Assembly (NCBI RefSeq): GCF_015706575.1
Contig: NW_024037057.1
Coordinates: 2,437,501 to 2,501,500 of the forward strand
Length of the DNA stretch: 64,000 bases
Direction: 5' to 3'
Source of the DNA: Patiria miniata
Taxonomy: Eukaryota; Echinodermata; Asteroidea; Valvatida; Asterinidae
The notes under the pieces were generated by a model. It was given only the letters and a program-made list of their open reading frames with translations. It was not told the DNA's origin and searched no databases. The position numbers were made by a program, and so were the translations under genes. Of the stretch, positions 22,101 to 34,100 are shown piece by piece (positions within the stretch are counted from its first letter, which is position 1; every line of letters starts with the position of its first letter).

Positions 22101-25100
22101 GGTTCGACTTTAGCGTTAGTCCGCTATATAGCCAAATGCTAGTCAAAACAGCGGCGGGATTCCTTAAGTAGTCCGGCTGGCGCGAGTCAAACATTTTTGG
22201 GATACGACAAAGATGAAAGGACAGGAAGACATAAATCATTAAATTCAGAAAGCAAACCTGTATCAATGTGTGTCTAATGTTATTAACTCTCTAGGTTTAA
22301 CCTTCTGTTTATTAAACATATTGACACGATTGCCTCAGGATTACACGTTTTACATGTATGCACATTGTTGTTTATGAAAGACTCTATAAAAGAAAAACAT
22401 GCGGGCTAGTGAAAATGTCTGTGGGCTAGGTAAGCCTGTTTCAGTAGCCTTGCTGGCTAGTGGGAAAAAGGTTAAGGTCGAACCCTGCGTTTCCCACTTC
22501 ATTTCGCCCGGGGATTGCTGTACCACATGCTCTGATGTCTTTACAATTGTGTACGCGTCCATGATGTCGATGTAGGCCCTATATTAATTAGGAGGGTGCT
22601 GATATATAGCCTTTGTTGTTCCTGGCACTATTTATCCCTTAGCGTGTTTTCTCTTCATAACATCGGAAATCATTGTTTCCTCAATTGTCCAATAGCGAGC
22701 ATTGGAAATCATTTTTTGATCCTCTACTTTTTCCTAATTCGGAGCAGGGGCAGATCAGATCGAGCACCCGTAATTACAATGGCAGCGCCCGTGGACGTCA
22801 AGGAAAAGACAGCACCAGTCATTGACTGGAGCGTGTGGGCAAGGACACCGGGACTAGAGGTAGGCTTACTGAAAAACGGTGCGGTGCGTGCCACACCGAA
22901 AATAGTCGATTCCGAGTTATACTTGGTCAACTTTCGATGCATTTCCAGCCGACTTTTGGTCAATGATGTATCAATCAAAAACAAAACCTTGTCTGGTCTC
23001 ACTCAACGTATTTTGAAGTGTCTTGTGTTTCATGTAGGAACATGTACTCATGGTTGTTACTATGGTTAGGCCCTATGTGTTTTGTCTGTTATATGGGGAG
23101 AAGTTTAAAAGCTTTTGCTTCACTTCTATCCCAACATATTTGTAACCATACAGCAGATTAATCAATTAACAGATTAATCAATCGGCTTTGCAAATGTATT
23201 GTTTTATTTCCAAGTAATATGGTGCTTAGTTTATGGAAGAATATAAAAGCAAGATTACTTTGTTTAGTCACATCGAAAACGAAAAACTATCAATACGTAT
23301 TTTCCTCTGCATGGTTGTCAAAAATATGAATACAAAAGCCTCATGACCATGCATGACCTCTCCCCAACTGCCTATTCTCCGCGTTGCTTTTGTTGTACTT
23401 CGCATTGCTTTTGTTGTATAACCCTAACTGATGATCGGAGCGTGTGCACGACTGTGGCTACGCACACAGTTCATTGCGGGACACAAAGCCCACAGAGTCA
23501 TGGAAAGGACAACAGAAAAACGCCAGACATGATGTAGTTTCCATGTGGATATCTGTTAAAAATATGTATTTTTTCTAATTAATGCCATGAAATCTTCATA
23601 GCATGAAATCGTCATATCTTCGTGTCAGGAAAGGATATTGTCATGTACATGGTGAAATGATACCGCCCTCAAAACAGCTCTCAAAACAGCTATTGCTTTC
23701 ATACAATTCAGCGACATGCATGGTTATCATGGCTGTCATGCTCCATTCTAATAAATCTTAGCATTATTAAGAGTTTAGGCTGACAGTGAACACAATACAG
23801 TCAGGGTACAAGTCAAGTCTCAAATTCATCACAAATAACCCAGTCTCGTGTCCAGTGACGAGCTAGTCTACTGAGGCAATGCTAGTTCCCTTTTTGCTGT
23901 TCATCTCCGCGATGCATGTTATATCGTATTTGGGGAGTCGACGAGCGACAGCCTTCTGATTCGACTCTTGATTGACGTGATTCGGCTTAATATGCACTAA
24001 CCATAGCGGTCTTGAACCCTCCAAGTATAATATACTTTTCCATACACCCTAGCAGGTTAGCGTTAAGAATTATGGACCCTGCCCCTGACTGTGATAGACA
24101 AGGGGTATCCAAGGGGATGGATGGGGTGGCTTATAACACCCCCTCCCACCGGTTGACCAAAGTTAATTAATTAAATAGGGCCTAATGGTGGATTCCAAAA
24201 TGTACTTCCCTGAACATTGTTATCACATTGTTTCATATCAGGATATGCTGCTTTAGGCATTTTTGTCTTTTATGTGTTTTCTGCAACTGATCATTATGCA
24301 TTTCCCCTCCCCTTGAAGAATTGTAAGAGTTCAACAACCCACCTCCTCCCCCTCTCTTGGAAAAATCCTGGATCCGTGCTAATATAGGCTTATTAAAAGT
24401 TTGCCCCGTTTGACTTTGATATTCAGCAGCTAAGAATCTACTTGAGTATTTTCTCTTCTTCGTGTGCAGAAATTTGGTCCAGGGTCTAAAGTGGAGCTCA
24501 TCGACGGTGGAGTCATCAACTTCGTGTACCGGGTGCGGAGCGACAAGGACGATAAACTGACAGTCGTGGTGAAGAACAGCGAGCCGTATGTAAAGGTACT
24601 TCCATGACATAATAACAAGAAACAATTAACTAGTAGTTTCTTGGCTAAAGTATTATTCAGAAATCATGCCCAAAATCCAAACTTATTGATTGGGTCTCTT
24701 GCCTGTATCTCTCAGTTATAAACTGATAGACACCAGGTACCAGTTGGAAAAAAATACTACTCTTCGGGAGCTTTGAGAATGTACGGATCCACTTAAACTG
24801 ATGCAGTTCTGATTTAGGCTTAAAATGGAATTCGCACGTAATAAGGCTGAAAGTCACTCAAGGTAACGACAGAAAGAAAAAATGAAAAATCAAAGGAGAA
24901 ACTAACTGATTCGAAAAGAATTATTACTTCTCTTGAGGGGAACTGCCAACTGCTTATTGCTCTTAATTACTGGGTCTTAAACAGCAATAGCACATTCAAA
25001 ATCGACGGTTTCGTGTCAACTGCAGGCGTTTACCATGCAGCCTCTGAGCCCAGAGAGAGCGCGTGTGGAGATCTGGGCAATGCGGAAGATGGACACCATC

Positions 25101-28100
25101 GTGCCCGGCTCAGTACCCACGCCGTACCTGCACCAACCTGACCAAAACTTCAGTAAGTTAAAATGACAGCTTCGTTTGTCTCGTCGGAAGACACGCCTTG
25201 GGTCTGATGGGTCCTGAAATGAGCGAGAGAGAGCTTGGAACTACCAAATCATGGGTTAAGTTGAAATTATGTTCCTAAGCAGCACCTTGGACCGATGAAT
25301 CTTAATCTTGAAAGTACCAAATCAAGGACAATGTTGACGTAACTGTCATAAATCGACCCTTGGGCACGATTGGTCATAAAGTACGGTGTCGGAGAGATAC
25401 AAGTACCGACTTATTGACAGGGTTGAGATTTCTGCAAACTTGGGCCAATTGCCTCTCAACAACCATGACTGTAAGTCTAGTGTGGATAGAATACTCTCAG
25501 TCGTTTCTTACCCAGAAAACCGTTGATAAACACCAGCAGGAAGAGCCCTATTGGCTCGAGACGGACTTTACTTATTCATTACTAGGCCCTTATTGCATTA
25601 CTAGAAATAATATTTGTTGTCAGAGTAGCATCTTTGAGAGCATGTCATCAGGTGTAGCCTCCATGACAAATATTTGGGAGTATATTCGTTTTTGGCCAGC
25701 GGCGTAATTGGGGGCCAATTTGCAGGTGATTGGCTTTTGGGGGTGCCTCATTTTTGGAAGAGGGCAACCCATTAAGTTCTTAATGCTGATGAGGCAAGAC
25801 TCGGTCTGGGTATTGTCATCATGCCCTCAACTCCCGTCTCGCCACTGTTAAAGTTGACATACTCCCATTGGTGAATCTTCAGGATTTTTTTTCTTTCAGT
25901 GGTCTTGGAGGACCTTGGTGGCTATCAGCTCTTAAGGGAGCAGCTGAACCTGGGCCGGTTCGACATTTCCCTGGTCTGGGAGCTGGTCCGCCGTATCGCC
26001 AAGCTGCACCGGGTCACCCACCGAGTCACAATCGACGAGGCTTCCCATCGTGAAATGATTCAGTTCTGCACGTGAGTTTAATCTCTTGTCTATTAGGCTG
26101 CAAGTCTCCTAAACAACGGCTGGCAATAAACATAGCCGCAGCTCTGGGTAGGCTATCCGGTTAGAACACGGGCTATTCATCCGTGGTACAAAACCAACTG
26201 ATGAAGTTCCGTTGTATGATTGTCTGGAGATGCATAACTCACTTCCAACGGAGAATTCTGCGGATTGTAGGTTCAAGTCCAGCCTTTATGGTTGCTTTTA
26301 CGTGATTCATTTGGCAAAACACTATGTGCCACTAGCTTCGCTCAAATATTCAAGCGAAATTGCTTCATGTAACCAGACAGTCAAACCTAAAGATAGATTG
26401 AAAAAACAAAATCAATACACTGTAAAAATGGTGCTTAGGATTTAAACACATTTCTAAACACTTATTCTGTACCCACTTTTTCCACACGTTTAGCATCATG
26501 ACATGTTTAGATGTCCTTTTTCTGTGACACACATTATCCGTTTGACATGTTCAATGAATAATATGTTTAGCATTTAAACAACTTCCTAAGCGCATTTAGA
26601 TATACAATCCTAAGCACATGTCCAAAACGTAAACACGTTTAGTTTCACAACATTAAAAAGTGGTAAACGTTTAGAATTGAAACACATTCCTAAACGTTTT
26701 AAACTCTAAACACGTTCTGATGTGTTTAAATGCTAAACACTGTTTTTACAGTGTAGTTTACATATCCAGGGCTATAATTTCTTCATTCAGCTTGAACGAC
26801 ATGCAGTTCATTCGCACCACGGTCCTGTTCGACGACCCAATCGACCAGAAGGGCGAGGGTGGGCAGTACGCCCGGGAGGTGGAGGCGTTCACCGGAGATC
26901 AGACCCTGTACCCCAATTGGCTCAAGCTACGGTCCGTGGCCGAGAAGAACCACGACTGCCTGGCCCACGGCGACTTCCACACCAGCTCCGTCATGATCAT
27001 GGGTTCCTCCATCAAGGTACGTAGAAAACTAGTGGAGGAACATAACTGGATGTAGGCATGTAAGTCCACGGTAACACTCTTGCACCTCTCAGAAAACCTC
27101 CGCGAGTGTTACCAATTTGTTAAGGAACCCGGATGATTGTAAAAAAATATTGCGTACACTATGCATTCCGGCAATTTTTCAAAATGGCCGTTAACCGATA
27201 TTTATGTTACTGCTGCCCATATCTAGGTCTCAGGAAACTAACAGAAGCTTGATTTTGGTGTCTCTCCCCATGTTTTGATGGTTAAGGAACCGTATACGAT
27301 GATCAACAATGATATCAGATCGTTTGGCGACAAATTCGGTAAATCACGGGTCAATCACAACTAGATATTAAGTCATTACAAGTCAATCCCGAGTCAATCA
27401 CAAGACATCTGAAGTTCAATTTAGTCCAAGTCGTTTTCTACTATTCCTTTGTAATCAGATTTTTGATTTCGAGATGGCGCACATGGGACCTGCCGGCACG
27501 GACCTGGGCCACATGTTGTGCAACTTTGTCAAGCCTTATTTCGACCACAAGTGCTATCCAGTAAAAGACGCGCCGGCCTACCACGAACAGCTGAAGACAG
27601 CGTTGTATGACATCGGTACGTATATAAAGGACAGTGGTTCCAAAAGAAACTGCCTTGACCAGTAGCCTTGCCTTTAACGTTGGTTTGGGAAAAGGTAAAT
27701 TGTGTGAAACTGACATGATTCTAGGTGTGGTACCTTCCCTATTAGTAAAGCAGTGGAAAATATAATATTAACTTACCTACTCTTAACATTGCAACAATTC
27801 AACCAAACAGCTTTAAGTGATTGAGTTTTTACTGAGTGGCAGCTAGTCGTCCTTACTCACAGCAGAAGCTGAATTGCGAAGTACGCAGCTAACATCGTGG
27901 TGGAGCCGAAGGCATGTAAGGGCGCTTTAGGCAGCCGCTAAACAACCCATGTCTTACCGTGGAGCACAGCCAGACGCTGTTCAAAAAATGTTAAAGTTGT
28001 CATATCATTTGTTTTCTTTCAGTGGACGCATATTTCCAGGAAGCTAGGGAGTACTTGAGCGATGCAGATTTTGCCCGCACGATATCAGAAACGGCTGGCT

Positions 28101-31100
28101 TCACGGGCGCCAGACTCATACGCAGGTAAGCCTTCTGTGAGCGTTCTTGAGAACAGTTTGCTCAGGATAAGTCTGGAAACCCAACTTCTAATTATATAGA
28201 ATGAGGACAGGTGAGGCCTGGCTTCGTTGGTTACCCTTCTTTCTATGAAGTCCAATTTGTCGGGCTCATAATTAAAACAAAAAGCATTCCTGTATCTCTA
28301 GTAACTAATACATGGCCTTTATATACATGGCTTACCATTTCTGATTATGAACATAGCTAATGAAAAGCAAAAAGATCGCCTAACCCACAAAAAGCATTTG
28401 CTGGAAATGGCAATAGAGGGACTGAAAGTGATGGTTAACGGAAAGGACCTTCGTCCCCACACTTGTGCTGCGTGGGCCCTTTAAGTTAACTTTGCACCAG
28501 AGTTCTTCAAGTTAAGAAGTGGCTTTGACGCGTTGACCGCTGAAAGTGATCAAAATCCCTTTTACTCTTTCACCTAGTTCAAAGAAAGCTTTGCATGAAA
28601 GACAACACTTTCCTGTAAGGCAACGGAAAGGTTGACAATAGTCTTATTTCAGGGCTGATTTTTTTCTGGATGCTTGCAGGGTCTGGGGCTTCCATGAGCC
28701 AGATGAGGGTCTAAACGAGCCATTGACTGACCAGGGGTGCCTGCGGGTAGGGCAGCGACTGATCCGCGACTACGAGAAAATCCAAACCACTCAAGATCTA
28801 AAGCGATATTTAGTGGAGCAGGACGAATGATACATGTAATTTAGCTTGCGAGTGTCAGCGAGACCTTGTAAGAATTTGCGAGAATATGGAGACTGCATAG
28901 TGTGCTGCATATGTTGGCGGAAGTATTTTCAGATAGGGCTTTAAAAACTAAAGCTAGTTATTTGCAATATGTATCTTTAAAAGGGACAGAAAGAACCACT
29001 GACATTTGAAAAAAATGTTAGACCAATGCAAATTAAAGACCAAAAGTTTCTCACATCTGCATTTCACGCAGAGTTGGTATATCGCGCTTTTTAGATGTGA
29101 CATCTTAAAAAAAATAGATTTTCAAACTGGATTGATAAAATTAATTTCTAGCATCACATCAGTTATGAGCTTTCCACTGAGACATCACACGAAAGAAACC
29201 AAACAAGTATCTATATTAATTAATTGCAAGTTTTTAGTTAAGAGCGGGACGCTCCTAATTCTCTCTGAATAGTGTGCGCAATTTCCGAACTGGAGCGCTC
29301 CATTTAAAACAACTTTTGTAAAAACTGTTTTAAGGCCTGTAATAATAAACAATTCCCTTTAATTTTTCAGAAGAACAAAATTACAAAATTTTTAAAAAGC
29401 ATGTATAGGCCAACTTTAAAATACTAACACATGATGAATACGTAGCTAGAGCCTCCGTTTATTTCATGGAGACCGTAAGCAGTAAGTAAAGCAAAAGGCA
29501 CGCATACCTCGAAGGAAAAAGTTGCTGAACTTAGTGACGTAATAATATAAATATCCATGCGCGCGCGATCGTAAGCACATCCACGCCATGAAATAGTACT
29601 TAGCACAATGTACTGCTAAAGTAAGCAAAACTTTTCTACTAATTGTTAAGCATCACCGTCATGGGCGTCGCGAGGGGGGGGCAAGAGGGGCACTTGCCCC
29701 CCCCCCCCCCCGGAAAAGCCAAAAAAAAAAAAAAAAAAAAAAAAAAAGGAAGAAAAAGAAAAGAAAAAAAAACGAGGCGCGAAGACAAAGTGGTGTAAAT
29801 TTAATGAGTTGGGAGGGGGGGGGCAAAATGTCCCTGCCCCCCTCTAAAACTGATAAATCGAGAATGTGTTGAAAAATACAAGCATTTTTTGGCAATTTTT
29901 TTTTTTGCCCCCCTCTAGAAAAAATTCTGGCGACGCCCATGAGCACCGTGCAATTGGGCCCAGGCGTTATACTAAAGTAACGTAAACGTACAATACAGAG
30001 ATTCAATGCTATTGTGGTTTGTGTGTGAACGTGAAAAAAAAGGATATATAATCTTGCTTTTAGCTGAGTCGTTGTTCGGAATTGTCAAGTTCATGAATAT
30101 TCTATTCTTACGTACACATCATACTTGTATGGGAAATATTTTTTTTCTTAATATTGTTTCTTAATTATGATTCATTGTAAGCATTAGAATAGAAAACGTG
30201 GTGCGATACATACATTCCATTCGAACTATTGTTCGAACTATTGTATCCAACTTGGTTAATAAACTACCATTTTACGGGATTGACTTGGTTTTGCAATGGT
30301 ATACCTAATTCTCCAATTGTTTTTAAAAAATATTCGAAAGATCAACGAAATTTCCACGTTTCTCATTAAGTCAAAATGTAACACTACAAAACGCACATCT
30401 TCCAAAATGCATTACTTTCTTGTGTTTGTTGTTTCATATCATTAAATTAGAATAGAAGATGAAAAAAGTAAGACTGCTGCAAACTGCTTACTGACTGGGT
30501 GGACCTGAAATATATAAATCTAAAAATTAATGTGGCCTGACGTTGCGAACTTAGCAAGTTCTTCTTCAGAGGCTAAAACAGGCTGTTTTAGCCTCTGAAG
30601 AAGAACTTGCTAAGTTCGCAACGTCAGGCCACATTAATTTTTAGATTTAAATTAGAATAGATACGTATTTTGCTGGAGTGAAACTCTATCTAAAGAACAA
30701 TCCGTTTACATTTCCGACTGCCCCGATGAGAAAAATATATCTTTTGGTAGAGGGCTTGTTGCGCCATGTTCGTTTCCACAGACTCACATTCAATCAACTT
30801 CTTGCGTCTTTGTTTAGTCTTCATGAAGGGCGGAATGTGCAGGTCAAAGTAAGTGCAGGTTATAATCGCGGATCACCCTCACATTGGACTTCGACGTGAC
30901 ATTGTCGAGATGATCCTGCCTGATTGCACTTGACACCAGTCTTTCACATTGTGCAAGAGTTGAGCTAGCGGTCATAGATTAATAATTCTCTTAGCCAATG
31001 AAGAGGGCGTGTCAAGTCCTAGACAAACGGGATGCGTATGAAGAGGGCAGCAGGCTAAGTAAGCTCCAGCGATGTTTAGATGTCATATACTGATAGTTTG

Positions 31101-34100
31101 GATAGTCGGGCTCTATAAGACTTGAAGACAGGTCGCAAGACATTCATGTTTTATCAGTCGGCGCCCAATGTTTACTAGCTCGGTATTTTTTGGTATCGTT
31201 TTGATTTTATTTGCTGGCCTCGACGTGTATCTACCTACACGCATATCGAGGCTGAGGATGCGCAATGGCGTTCCAAGTGTTGGACCACTACCACACGCTT
31301 AAAGAATACCCCGGGACTGTATGCTGTATCTGTCCACGCCGGTCGGTAAGTGGTCGGGTGACCTTCACCGGGCCAATTGCCAACTTGCATTCGATTCTAG
31401 GGATAAATCCGTGTTTGACATTCAACGCTCCCTCTGCTGTTGCAAACCTGCTACAAACCGCGCAAGTCAATGATCCGTTGCAAAGTATTTCTTGCATAAT
31501 TTTGTAAAGAATTAACCATAGCGGCAATGGATTGTGCTTTTCATTTAACAAAACAAATTCTTGAGGCATAGATGCAGTTGCGTAGCCAGGAATTTTTCAG
31601 TGGGGGAGGGGGGGCCGCTGGGGGGGGGGGGGGGCTGGAACATTTCATGGGGGGGGGGGCGTTATGAAGATCAATGATATTTTTTTAAGAAACTCAAAAT
31701 CTCAGTGGGGGGGGGGTGCGACTGGGGGGGGGGGCGACAAGGTTTCATGGGGGGGGGGGGCTGTCCCCCCCCACGCCCCCCACCCCCGTGGCTACGCCAC
31801 TGCAGTTCATACATTTAAACTTGTATGAAAAGTCAAAGAAAAGTAACTCCCATTTGACACCAAGTTTGTGTTAACTTGCCGGTAACGCCCTAAACAATTA
31901 TCCAGACAAATGTGTTTATTTTGTAACAGTTTATGTTCGTCTGTCGGTCTTCTATGCTGTTATGTTTACTTTTAGGTACCTTCAATGGTACTATGTTTAA
32001 TTAACCTGTTCATTTGTTTAATTAAACTAATAACGCACACATAGTTGCCAAATATGGCACTAACAACTTTGAGGTCGGCAATTTCGTCTTTAAAAATCTG
32101 GGTACGTCGGGTTACCGTACACACAATTGTCCTGGAGACAACAGTACCAAAGTACAGAAAGGCGTACGCAAGAGCTCCCCAGCAAGTATCGCGGACGCCA
32201 TTATGATTCCAAAATGTCTCACTGTGTCACACAGTGAAATAACTAAACAGCGTCGTTGTATTGTGAACACATAAAGCATTCAAGTCGCGTTCTTGCACAC
32301 TCTCTGCAAGTCGACATAGATATCCTTGAACCACTGCCCCTGCTTTGCATAACAAGTGCACATGAATGAACGATTCGACTTTTATTCAAAGAAATTTCTA
32401 TGTACAGTCACCAGACTCTATTCAGTAAAGTCCCCGTCAAAACGAAAGTAAACAATCCACGTGCATAACGCACGGCTACACCATCGTACAGTGTGGCAGG
32501 GACACCAACAAGTAACAAAACAACTACATTTTTTTTAAAAATTGATAAATATTCTGATTGAATTTTGTTAAAAGATACTTGTTGGTGAGGTATCACATAT
32601 TCTAGCAAATTGATAAAAATGTACAATATTACAATATGCAATTTTGAGGGAAATGCGCAAAATACTGCATAAATAATTTCACTTGATCATATTCATAATA
32701 CACAAACCGACAATTTTTATTTTCAGACCCACAACGAGAAATATTGTTAACACTGGGCTTATTGTGAGGAGTTGTTATTTGAAGATGTTATTTTCAACAT
32801 AATTTCTAAAAAATTTAATGGGACATTCCTGTGACATGAGCCTTCCAGATGAAAAGATTATGTGTGGGAAAGTATGGTACACAAACATGACTGTGTGAAA
32901 GTAGTTGTTGATGCGATCCCTGAATTTACAGCACTCCGTAGGGTGCACACCATTACATAAATTCCCATAGGCACCAAAGATAATACCCCAATTTAAACAA
33001 ATCGGGGAACATACTCTGAACCCTCACAGGTGATCAAAACATACATCAAATGAAAGCTGAATTAATCCTCTTTACCTTTTTGGAAATCTTTTTTTTTTGG
33101 GGGGGGGGGGGGTTGACCTATGACTTTTGGGTGATTTTTCCCTCCAACGATGATCACCCCCTCGCCATTTTGAAAAACAAACAAACAAACAAACAGATTC
33201 CTTCCACTCCATTTCAATATAGATTCCATTCAAATGTTTTGTTCAGAAATCCAAATTCAGGGACATGGACCCTTCACTTCTACAAATACAGACCCTCAAG
33301 TGCAGGGGCCAAAATTCTTTATTATTACAGATAAACTAGTATACAAATCGTAATTTGGCCGGATTAGGTCGCGCCTATTTGGGCTGCCTCTCATATGTAC
33401 TGCGATCGGGAAATCTCCAGCGTAATAAAGACTTGAAGAAACTTTATTTGAATTATTTGATATTATTTTATTTTAAATCTTAAAACATAAAATAAAAGCT
33501 AAAAGTTGGACAGGCTGCCACGGATATGTAAAAGTAAAAAAAAAAACAATTGTCATCAGACAATTATCCAAACCCCTGCCAATAAAACAGATTTAAAATT
33601 CCATTCATAACAATTAAAGTACATGTACTATTGAAAAGTAAATTGTACAAATCATACGAAACCACACGAGACGAGACATGACGAGACATGACGAGACGAG
33701 ACAAGACGGGGAGATGAGACTCAGCAAAAAAATCATAGAGTGAAACATTAGACAAACCAGACAGATACAAAAATATAAAAACGAACTAATAAATAAATAC
33801 TCTTACAACCCAACAAACAAACAAACAAACAAAACAAACAACCAGACTCTATAACGGGAATGAATGACAAACGGGCTAAAAAGATTATTACAAACAAAAC
33901 AAAACAAAACCGAGAAACAAAAGCAATCCCATTCCCCAGAGAGAAAAATGGAAACCATAAAAACAAACAACCTAGTTGACATACATAGGTCTACACTCAC
34001 ATTAAATACACACACTAAAGAAACAACAAGAAAATACCCGGGAACAAAATGAAATAAGACACAATTTTACATTGACGATAAAATAAATATGACTGCAATA

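Noticed and set aside
29659-30006. Minus-strand 115-codon open frame
   Set aside because: Most of it is homopolymer translation within the G/C-tract element at 29660-29941.
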